Of a stretch of 24,361 bases of DNA, positions 7,228 to 13,682 are shown one piece after another. The DNA is from an uncultured Eubacteriales bacterium (GTDB lineage Bacteria; Bacillota; Clostridia; Christensenellales; CAG-314). The position numbers and the translations under genes were made by a program. The notes below the pieces were generated by a model. That model saw only the letters and a program-made list of their open reading frames with translations, was not told where the DNA came from and searched no databases. The DNA is taken from contig CARAIG010000033.1 of the NCBI GenBank assembly GCA_948938605.1, positions 1 through 24,361 of the forward strand. Reading direction: 5' to 3'. Within the stretch, counting starts at the first letter, position 1; every line of letters starts with the position of its first letter.

Positions 7228-7294
7228 CGTCATTGCGAGCGAAGCGAAGCAATCTAAAAGTAAATTAAACGTTACCGCAATTACGAATTGCGGT
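7228..7294 (+). repeat. Dispersed repeat CGTCATTGCGAGC...GAAGCAATCT, copy 2, with hairpin
   Basis: The core at 7228-7255 belongs to the same class as 2046 and 10812. It is followed, as in copy 1, by TTAAACGTTACCGCAATT. Here that tail forms a perfect hairpin, ACCGCAATT-ACG-AATTGCGGT (7274-7294). No T tract follows, so it is not called a terminator. The repeat fills most of the ntpG-ntpA gap. Confidence 0.7.
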
Positions 7295-7349
7295 TAGGTA
7301 CTTACTGCAAAATACAAACAAACAAATACTCTTAATTAGAGGTTAAGAA

Positions 7350-9107
7350 ATGAAAGGAAAAATTGTAAAAGTCAGCGGACCGCTTATTATAGCGGAAAAC
7401 TTGGCGGACGTCGAAATGTACGACGTTGTTAAAGTTTCGGATAAAAAACTTATCGGCGAAGTTATCGAACTGCGCGGCGATAAGGCAAGTATTCAAGTAT
7501 ACGAGGAAACAAGCGGTCTTAAAATAGGCGACGAAGTCGTGTCTACGGGCGCGCCGTTGTCCGTCGAGCTTGCGCCGGGACTTATCGAAAGTATTTTTGA
7601 CGGTATTCAACGTCCGTTAAAGGAACTTATGGAAAAGTCCGGCAGCCGTATAGGGCGCGGTATCGAAGTTAATTCTCTCGATCACAACAAAAAATGGCAC
7701 TTTATTCCTTGCGTAAAGGCGGGCGACAAAGTAGTCGCGGGCGATGTTTTGGGTACCGTACAGGAAACTCCCGTAGTTTTGCACAAAATTATGGTTCCGT
7801 ACGGAGTTGAAGGAACGGTCAAGTCCGTTGTCAAGGAAGGCGACTATACAATTGTCGAAAACATCGCAAACGTTTCGGATACTAACCTTACTATGATGCA
7901 AAAGTGGCCTGTACGTAAAGGACGTCCTTACAAAAATAAGATGTCACCCGATTTACCTATGGTAACTGGTCAGCGGGTAGTGGACACGTTATTCCCCATA
8001 GCAAAAGGGGGTGTAGCGGCAGTTCCGGGGCCGTTCGGCAGCGGCAAAACCGTTGTTCAGCACCAACTTGCAAAGTGGGCGGACGCCGACATTATAGTTT
8101 ACATAGGCTGCGGCGAACGCGGTAACGAAATGACCGACGTTCTGCGCGAATTCCCCGAATTGACCGACCCGCGCACGGGCGAACCGTTAATGAAGCGTAC
8201 TGTGCTCATTGCAAACACCAGCGATATGCCCGTTGCCGCGCGCGAAGCCAGTATTTATACAGGTATTACCATTGCGGAATATTTCCGCGATATGGGCTAC
8301 ACCGTAGCCATAATGGCGGACAGTACGTCCCGTTGGGCGGAAGCGCTGCGCGAAATGAGCGGACGTCTTGAAGAAATGCCGGGTGAAGAAGGTTACCCTG
8401 CGTATTTGTCCAGCCGTCTTGCCGAGTTCTACGAAAGGGCGGGCATAGTAAAAGTTTTAGGCAGTGCCGATACTGTCGGAGCAATTTCCGCAATAGGTGC
8501 GGTATCCCCTCCGGGCGGCGACTTGTCCGAACCCGTTTCGCAGGCGACGTTACGTATAGTAAAAGTCTTTTGGGGCTTGTCGGCAAGTTTGGCGTACAAA
8601 CGTCACTTCCCGGCAATCGACTGGCTTACAAGCTACTCGCTTTACGACGACAAACTGGAAGAATGGTATTCCGAAAACGTCTCGGAAGAATTTAACGCAT
8701 TAAAGGGCGAACTGCGCTACGTGCTTCAAGAAGAAAGTCAATTAAACGAAATTGTCCGTTTGGTAGGTATGGACGCATTGGGCGCGCGCGACCGTTTGAC
8801 TATGGAAACTGCTAAGTCAATCCGCGAAGACTACTTGCACCAAAACGCTTTCCACGAAGTAGACACGTACACTTCGTTAAACAAACAATACAAAATGATG
8901 AAATTGATTTTAGGTTTTTACCACGAAGCATTGAACGCTTTGGATAAAAACGTTGAACTTTCCGATTTGCTTAACTTGACCGTACGCGAACAAATAGGAC
9001 GTTCGAAGTATATCGAAGAAGCGCACATCGACAAGTTTGACGAAATCGAACGCAACATCAAAAAGGAAATTAACGCTTTAATTAACAGGGGGGACGTCAA
9101 TGTTTAA
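7350..9107 (+). CDS. ntpA: V-type ATPase catalytic subunit A
   Basis: Hydrolyses ATP in the A3B3 head. The 585 residues match the family. The P-loop is GPFGSGKT at 227-234 (Lys233) and the catalytic glutamate is Glu256 in GCGERGNEM. The 'non-homologous' insertion typical of A subunits precedes the P-loop (about 115-185). Further signatures are MADSTSRWAEALREMSGRLEEMPGEEGYPAYL and the SPPGGDLSEPVSQATLRIVK block. The C-terminal helical domain is complete. ATG 7350 has AGAGG at 7337-7341. Its last 8 nt overlap ntpB, and the ntpB Shine-Dalgarno tract lies inside this gene. Confidence 0.98.
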   Translation: MKGKIVKVSGPLIIAENLADVEMYDVVKVSDKKLIGEVIELRGDKASIQVYEETSGLKIGDEVVSTGAPLSVELAPGLIESIFDGIQRPLKELMEKSGSRIGRGIEVNSLDHNKKWHFIPCVKAGDKVVAGDVLGTVQETPVVLHKIMVPYGVEGTVKSVVKEGDYTIVENIANVSDTNLTMMQKWPVRKGRPYKNKMSPDLPMVTGQRVVDTLFPIAKGGVAAVPGPFGSGKTVVQHQLAKWADADIIVYIGCGERGNEMTDVLREFPELTDPRTGEPLMKRTVLIANTSDMPVAAREASIYTGITIAEYFRDMGYTVAIMADSTSRWAEALREMSGRLEEMPGEEGYPAYLSSRLAEFYERAGIVKVLGSADTVGAISAIGAVSPPGGDLSEPVSQATLRIVKVFWGLSASLAYKRHFPAIDWLTSYSLYDDKLEEWYSENVSEEFNALKGELRYVLQEESQLNEIVRLVGMDALGARDRLTMETAKSIREDYLHQNAFHEVDTYTSLNKQYKMMKLILGFYHEALNALDKNVELSDLLNLTVREQIGRSKYIEEAHIDKFDEIERNIKKEINALINRGDVNV

Positions 9108-10479
9108 GGAATACAAAACAATACGCGAAGTTGTCGGTCCCTTAATGCTGGTTGACCACGTCGAAGGCGTAAGTTATAACGAACTTGTAGAAATAAAGCA
9201 GGAAAACGGCGAAATCCGCAAAGGTAAAGTGCTGGAAGTCAACGGCGACAGAGCAATGGTTCAGTTGTTCGAAGGCACGCAAGGACTTAAAATTTCCACG
9301 TCCAAAGCAAGGTTTTTGGGCAGAAGTTTGGAACTTGCCGTATCCGAAGATATGCTCGGACGCGTATTTAACGGTATGGGCGAACCTATCGACAACGGCG
9401 CTCCTATAATTGCGGAAATGCGTATGGACGTTAACGGTCAGCCCATTAACCCGTATGCGCGCGATTACCCCAACGAATTTATCCAAACGGGCGTATCCGC
9501 AATAGACGGCTTAAATACGCTTGTCCGCGGACAAAAACTGCCGGTGTTTTCCGCAAGCGGATTGCCGCACGCTCAGCTTGCTGCGCAAATTGCCCGTCAA
9601 GCGCGTGTTTTGGGCGACGACGAAAAGTTTGCCGTAGTATTCGGCGCAATGGGCATAACCTACGAGGAAGCGGACTTCTTTATTAAGGACTTTAACAAGA
9701 CGGGTGCAATCGAACGTACGGTTATGTTTATGAACCTTGCAAACGACCCCGCAATCGAACGTATATCTACTCCGCGTATGGCGTTGACGGCGGCGGAGTA
9801 CCTTGCATTCGAAAAAGGTATGCAAGTGCTTGTAATTTTGACGGATATAACCAACTACGCCGAAGCACTGCGCGAAACATCGGCTGCCCGTAAGGAAGTA
9901 CCCGGCAGACGCGGTTACCCCGGTTATATGTATACCGACTTAGCTCAAATTTACGAACGCGCGGGACGTATTAGCGGAAGTAAGGGCAGTATTACGCAAA
10001 TTCCTATTTTAACAATGCCCGAAGACGACAAAACGCACCCGATCCCCGACCTTACGGGGTACATTACCGAAGGACAGATTATATTGTCGCGCGACTTGTA
10101 CAAGCGCGGTTACAATCCGCCTATCGACGTATTGCCGAGTTTATCCCGTTTAAAGGACAAAGGTATAGGCAAGGGCAAAACCCGCGAAGACCACGCAAGC
10201 ACGATGAACCAATTGTTCAGCGCGTATTCGCAAGGTAAGGAAGCAAAGGAACTGTCGGCAATTTTGGGCGAAAGCGCCTTGTCGGATATCGACAAACTGT
10301 ACGCTAAGTTTGCGGTGGAATTTGAAAAGCGTTACATTAACCAAGGCTTTACAACTAACCGCACAATCGAAGAAACGTTGAATTTGGGTTGGGAACTTTT
10401 GGGCATTTTGCCTAGGAGCGAACTTAAACGTATCAGCGAAGAACTACTCGACAAATACTATAAACCTTGGCAAGATTAA
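9100..10479 (+). CDS. ntpB: V-type ATPase non-catalytic subunit B
   Basis: Alternates with A in the hexameric head and carries no working P-loop. Where a P-loop would stand the protein reads FSASGLPHAQLAAQIARQA, the standard B-subunit sequence. Other family blocks are FNGMGEPIDNGAPI, MGITYEEADFFIKDF, ILTDITNYAEALRETSAARKEVPGRRGYPGYMYTDLA and LSRDLYKRGYNPPIDVLPSLSRL. Length, 459 residues, is normal. A strong purine tract AGGGGGGA (9087-9094) precedes ATG 9100 within the ntpA coding region, so A and B are translationally linked and made in matched amounts. Confidence 0.98.
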   Translation: MFKEYKTIREVVGPLMLVDHVEGVSYNELVEIKQENGEIRKGKVLEVNGDRAMVQLFEGTQGLKISTSKARFLGRSLELAVSEDMLGRVFNGMGEPIDNGAPIIAEMRMDVNGQPINPYARDYPNEFIQTGVSAIDGLNTLVRGQKLPVFSASGLPHAQLAAQIARQARVLGDDEKFAVVFGAMGITYEEADFFIKDFNKTGAIERTVMFMNLANDPAIERISTPRMALTAAEYLAFEKGMQVLVILTDITNYAEALRETSAARKEVPGRRGYPGYMYTDLAQIYERAGRISGSKGSITQIPILTMPEDDKTHPIPDLTGYITEGQIILSRDLYKRGYNPPIDVLPSLSRLKDKGIGKGKTREDHASTMNQLFSAYSQGKEAKELSAILGESALSDIDKLYAKFAVEFEKRYINQGFTTNRTIEETLNLGWELLGILPRSELKRISEELLDKYYKPWQD

Positions 10480-10502
10480 TTTGCAAAGTATCGTTGTTTA
10501 AC

Positions 10503-10511
10503 GGGGGGGGG
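10503..10511 (+). promoter_or_regulatory. G9 homopolymer acting as ribosome binding site
   Basis: Nine consecutive G bases lie 5 nt before the GTG start at 10517 and occupy the Shine-Dalgarno position. Poly-G tracts change length easily by slippage, and here a change would alter spacing to the start codon of the membrane protein gene. Confidence 0.5.
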
Positions 10512-10516
10512 ATTTT

Positions 10517-10789
10517 GTGAAAAAAATCAATTCTTTGTTGGAACAGTACAAATTTTCTTGGAAAATGCTTAGTATTTCTATGCCGATATCTGCCGTAGTG
10601 TTTTTTGTTTTCGGTATTATATTAAGTGTAATTAACGGCAAATTCTTGTGGTGGGGATTGGTAATCGGCTTGGCTATTGCCTTGATGATTATAATAATTT
10701 ACATATTTATCCGTAAATATATGTTAAGGAAAATAGCCGAATTGGAACAGCAGGAACAAGACAGGCAGACGCAAAGTAACGGTGATTAA
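10517..10789 (+). CDS. Small two-helix membrane protein inside the V-ATPase operon (unknown function)
   Basis: Not recognised. The 90-residue product has a basic, amphipathic N-terminus (MKKINSLLEQYKFSWK) and two hydrophobic helices at about 18-39 and 44-65, the second rich in Ile (ALMIIIIYIFI). A short basic turn RKYMLRK follows, then a polar tail EQQEQDRQTQ. The tail and N-terminus are probably cytoplasmic by the positive-inside rule. It starts with GTG 37 nt after ntpB, with a G9 tract as ribosome binding site, and stands between ntpB and ntpD, where the E. hirae operon has no gene. It could be an assembly factor in the manner of AtpI of F-type operons (also a small membrane protein), but this is analogy and no sequence similarity was recognised. 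Real-gene confidence rests on clean membrane-protein composition and position. Confidence 0.75.
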   Translation: MKKINSLLEQYKFSWKMLSISMPISAVVFFVFGIILSVINGKFLWWGLVIGLAIALMIIIIYIFIRKYMLRKIAELEQQEQDRQTQSNGD

Positions 10790-10811
10790 TATTTAACAAA
10801 GGTATTATCAA

Positions 10812-10844
10812 CGTCATTGCGAGGCTTGACGAAGCAATCCAGAA
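10812..10844 (+). repeat. Dispersed repeat CGTCATTGCGAGG...GAAGCAATCCAG, copy 3
   Basis: Same class as 2046 and 7228. It forms an inverted pair with 11046-11082, enclosing about 200 bp that hold two other repeat-like segments. It begins the 548-nt gene-free stretch between the 90-aa gene and ntpD. Confidence 0.75.
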
Positions 10845-10892
10845 TAATGCGCAATTAAGGATATGTTAATAAGACTGTCGCTTCACAAATAT

Positions 10893-10998
10893 GTCACTTC
10901 GACCAAGCGTAGCGCGTGGAGAAGTCCAGCGAAGCGCAACCTTAAAAGAGCCTTCCCTTTTTGGGGAAGGGGAAGATGTCACGTAGTGACGGATGGGG
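10893..10998 (+). repeat. Two further repeat-like segments between ntpB and ntpD
   Basis: CACTTCGACCAAGCGTAGCG...GGAGAAGTC (about 10893-10927) contains CTTC/GAAG pairing. CCTTCCCTTTTTGGGGAAGG (10950-10969), a strong hairpin, is followed by GATGTCACGTAGTGACGGATGGGG, itself with a GTCAC-GTA-GTGAC hairpin (10977-10989). The latter resembles a dispersed element common in gut Clostridia (recalled, not searched). An open frame through this region (10863-11126) is not taken as a gene. Confidence 0.5.
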
Positions 10999-11045
10999 AT
11001 TGCGATTTAAATAAACTCAACAATAATTACGTATCACGAATTGCA

Positions 11046-11082
11046 CTGGATTGCTTTGTCGTTTCACTCCTTGCAATGACGG
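11046..11082 (-). repeat. Dispersed repeat CGTCATTGC...GCAATCCAG, copy 4 (inverted)
   Basis: On the - strand it reads CCGTCATTGCAAGGAGTGAA...AAAGCAATCCAG, so it is inverted relative to 10812-10844. The two arms could pair in the transcript and extrude a structure of about 270 nt inside the operon. Confidence 0.7.
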
Positions 11083-11150
11083 ACGGCAGTGTAACCGCGT
11101 TACAATATAAATCCACAGCGATTTGAAATAAAAAATCAAAAAAAATAACA

Positions 11151-11331
11151 GCAAAGTACGGGCGTGTACCGAACTTTGCGCCCGCACGGGGGCTGTTGGG
11201 GAAGTTCTCCCCAACGAAAGTGGAAAAGATGCGCCGAGCAGGCGCAACCTTAAAGTCCGACCGCGACGGGGAAAAAATTGTTAGCACAAAGCGTAGCGAC
11301 TGCGTACAATGCCGTCGCGCGTTTGGTCGGA
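11151..11331 (+). repeat. Structured ~180-bp repeat, copy 2 (upstream of ntpD)
   Basis: Second copy of the 2173-2333 element, in the same orientation and again directly before an ATPase gene. The GCGCC/GGCGC stem is kept while its loop differs (GAGCA here, GTGTA in copy 1), as expected for a structure under constraint or for one common ancestor. The terminal stem pairs TCCGACCGCGACGG (from about 11255) with CCGTCGCGCGTTTGGTCGGA (11312-11331). The last GGA of the repeat is also the start of the ntpD Shine-Dalgarno site GGAGG (11329-11333). Confidence 0.8.
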
Positions 11332-11337
11332 GGTTAT

Positions 11338-11961
11338 ATGGCAATAATAAATGTCAACCCCACGCGTATGGAAATGAAGCGTCTGCAAGGACGTTTGAAA
11401 ACCGCATCGCGCGGGCATAAACTATTAAAAGACAAAACCGACGAAATGATCCGTCGCTTTATAACCCTTGCGGAGCAAAACAAGCGTTTGCGTGAAGAAA
11501 CCGAACGCGAACTTGCCAACGCTCTAAACAGTTTTGCCGAAGCACGAGCAAACAGCGACAGCAGAGTTGTGGACGAAGCGATACTTATGCCGTCAAGGAG
11601 CATAACTATCGAAACGTCGTCGCACAAGGTAATGGGCGTGGACGTCCCGCAAATACACGTCCGCGACAGCGGCGGCGAAATGTATCCGTACAGCTTTTTG
11701 ACGGTGTGCGAAGGGCTTGACGACGCAGTGCGCGGAGTATCGGCGGTAGTTGTAAAACTTATTCAACTTGCGGAAATCGAAAAGACCTGCAATATGCTCG
11801 CCGAAGAAATCGAAAAGAACAAACGCCGCGTAAACGCGTTGGAAAACATTATGATTCCGCAACTTACCGAAACAATCAAGTACATCAAAATGAAGCTTGA
11901 CGAAAGCGAACGTTCGGCTACTGTCCGTTTGATGAAAGTTAAGGATATTATAAACAATTAA
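11338..11961 (+). CDS. ntpD: V-type ATPase central-shaft subunit D
   Basis: The rotating coiled-coil axle inside the A3B3 head, 207 residues as usual for the family. The N-terminus MAIINVNPTRMEMKRLQGRLKTASRGHKLLKDKTDEM is the classic subunit D start, forming the first long helix. A short globular middle (about 90-130) follows. The second long helix ends with RRVNALENIMIPQLTETIKYIKMKLDE, also a family hallmark. ATG 11338 follows GGAGG at 11329-11333; upstream in-frame codons lie in the repeat and are rejected. It is the last gene of the operon: a terminator follows 2 nt after the stop. Confidence 0.97.
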   Translation: MAIINVNPTRMEMKRLQGRLKTASRGHKLLKDKTDEMIRRFITLAEQNKRLREETERELANALNSFAEARANSDSRVVDEAILMPSRSITIETSSHKVMGVDVPQIHVRDSGGEMYPYSFLTVCEGLDDAVRGVSAVVVKLIQLAEIEKTCNMLAEEIEKNKRRVNALENIMIPQLTETIKYIKMKLDESERSATVRLMKVKDIINN

Positions 11962-11962
11962 C

Positions 11963-11996
11963 AAAAATAGGCAAATCGTTAGATGCGCCTATTTTT
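11963..11996 (+). terminator. Rho-independent terminator of the V-ATPase operon
   Basis: A perfect 10-bp inverted repeat, AAAAATAGGC (11963-11972) and GCCTATTTTT (11987-11996), with a 14-nt loop and a T run in the right arm, directly after the ntpD stop. Confidence 0.8.
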
Positions 11997-12025
11997 AATA
12001 GCTAAAATAATAACGGAGATTTACT

Positions 12026-13285
12026 GTGAAATTGGAAAATATCGGCTGCCTTAAATGCGGCGGAGTGCTTGTAAAAAAATCGGATAATGTGTACTTATGT
12101 GAAGACTGCGGCAGAAGTTTTTCTAAAAAAGCAATTGAAAACGCCACAGAGAAAATGCTGCGAGAAATTCTGTTGCAACGTATTGCCGAAAGAAACGCGC
12201 AAAAAATTGCGTCCGACGGTGATTTTTATCCGACTTTGAACGATTATGATGTTTCGGAATTTCAAATAGATAACGGCGTTTTGACTGAACACAAAAAATA
12301 CAGAAAGGAAGGAGAAATACGCATTCCGAAAGGCGTTACCGCAATAGACAACCTTGCGTTTAGTTACAGTTGCATGAGCAACGTAGTTATACCAGATAGT
12401 GTTGTATCAATTGGTGATACGGCGTTTAGCGAGTGCAATAATATTACGCATTTGCAACTTCCGCAAGGCTTAGCGTCTGTTGGAAAGAACGCTTTCCGCG
12501 AGTGTTCCAAACTCGAAGAAGTAATTATTCCAGACAGCGTGACAGATATAGGACAAGGCGCATTTTCGCAATGTTTGAAACTTGTAAGTATAATTGTCGA
12601 TAAGAACAATCCACGCTATAAAAGCGATGGTAATTGTTTGATAGATAAATCTACAAAAACTCTTATTTTAGGCAGTTCTGACGGCGTTATTCCCGATGAC
12701 GGCAGCGTAAAGGTAATTGGAGATAACGCTTTTGCTTACTGCAATATTCAAAGCGCGGTTATTCCCGATTCGGTAATTGAAATCGGTTATAATGCTTTCG
12801 CCAACTGCAAAAATTTAACGGACGTAATTTTGGGACGCAATTTAACTGTAATTAACAGGGAGTCTTTTTCTTGCTGCTGTAACCTTACAGACATTACAGT
12901 ACTATCTAAGCATTTAAGTTTAGTGGACGAATGTACGTTCTATAATTGCGGCAGTCTTAAAAAAGTTGCTGTACCTACAACGATATCAACATTAAAACGC
13001 AGCGTGTTTAACAGTACGGGATTAACAGATATTATGATACCACGAAATGTTACGGTAATAGAAGACGGAGTGTTTTTCAATTGTGCCGAATTGCGTTCCG
13101 CGCAAATACCCGCAAGCGTAAGATCTATCGGACACGCAGTTTTCAGTGGATGTGTCAATTTATCTCAGATAAAGTATGACGGAACAATAGCGCAATGGCG
13201 TAGTATTAAGTTCAGTAAGGACGGATGGTATTACGATATTCCTGCAAAATACGTTATTTGCCGCGACGGAAAAATTCCTATATAA
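12026..13285 (+). CDS. Cytoplasmic zinc-ribbon plus BspA-like leucine-rich repeat protein
   Basis: A 419-residue protein of unknown job. It opens with a zinc ribbon, CLKCGG then CEDCGRSF (Cys8, Cys11, Cys25, Cys28). A helical, charged segment (about 33-60) follows, then some ten BspA-type leucine-rich repeats (LRR_5) from about 90 to 375 with the pattern IPDSVxxIGxxAFxxCxNL. The last 40 residues, YDGTIAQWRSIKF...DIPAKYVICRDG, are the cap common at the end of such repeats in gut Firmicutes. No signal peptide or membrane anchor is present, so unlike most BspA proteins it should stay inside the cell. GTG 12026 has GGAG at 12015-12018. It follows the ATPase terminator, so it is a separate unit. 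LRR_5 proteins usually bind proteins; no partner is visible here. Confidence 0.9.
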   Translation: MKLENIGCLKCGGVLVKKSDNVYLCEDCGRSFSKKAIENATEKMLREILLQRIAERNAQKIASDGDFYPTLNDYDVSEFQIDNGVLTEHKKYRKEGEIRIPKGVTAIDNLAFSYSCMSNVVIPDSVVSIGDTAFSECNNITHLQLPQGLASVGKNAFRECSKLEEVIIPDSVTDIGQGAFSQCLKLVSIIVDKNNPRYKSDGNCLIDKSTKTLILGSSDGVIPDDGSVKVIGDNAFAYCNIQSAVIPDSVIEIGYNAFANCKNLTDVILGRNLTVINRESFSCCCNLTDITVLSKHLSLVDECTFYNCGSLKKVAVPTTISTLKRSVFNSTGLTDIMIPRNVTVIEDGVFFNCAELRSAQIPASVRSIGHAVFSGCVNLSQIKYDGTIAQWRSIKFSKDGWYYDIPAKYVICRDGKIPI

Positions 13286-13682
13286 TAGAATACACAATCG
13301 GGTTTAAGTACGTTTAACTACAATTAACAACCATTATACATCACATCACGCGAACAGTTAAAAAATATAGATTTTGTTTCGTATGTGTGTGATATATTAT
13401 AACGGGCAGCAACGACGTGACGTTGTTTTCCGACGCATTAAGCAACATGTAAAATTAAAGTAAATTAAGTTCGTATATTAAATAATAGAATTTTTGCGTA
13501 CATAAAAGCGAGTATTTTATTATACCCTGATGATAATAATAAAAAATCGGAAAAAAGTGAGTAAAATAGCTTTTGTATACGTTAAAAATATGTAATGTAA
13601 ATGCAGCTTGACTCGGTTTTTAAGTCTTTGTCGTAGGACAAGCGGTCATTTGATTGATAAATTATTTTAGGGGAATTGCACA
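13286..13682. other. AT-rich intergenic region containing a serpin relic
   Basis: A 397-nt gap between the LRR protein and the serpin. Apart from the relic at 13393-13452, I see only AT-rich sequence. A TTGACT (13604-13609 region) lies upstream of the serpin without a convincing -10 box at the right distance. No terminator hairpin is clear after the LRR gene. Confidence 0.5.
13393..13452 (+). pseudogene. Relic of a serpin 3' end
   Basis: 13395-13432 is identical to 14947-14984 of the serpin gene at 37 of 38 positions. Read in the serpin frame it gives YIITGSNDVTLFSDALSNM and then a stop (13450-13452), against FIITDSNDVTLFSGVVNGI and stop in the intact gene. Reading frame, length to the stop and the final beta-strand sequence are all kept. 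A stop codon (13390-13392) lies immediately upstream and nothing further back is recognisable. It is most simply the tail of a second serpin gene, lost by deletion or by recombination between tandem copies. Confidence 0.75.

Noticed and set aside
7274..7294. Terminator between ntpG and ntpA
   Set aside because: The hairpin is perfect but no T tract follows, and the same sequence is the tail of a dispersed repeat.
10863..11344. Open frames of 76-105 codons upstream of ntpD
   Set aside because: They lie in repeat sequence; the - strand frames share residues with those at 2126-2374 because the DNA repeat is shared.
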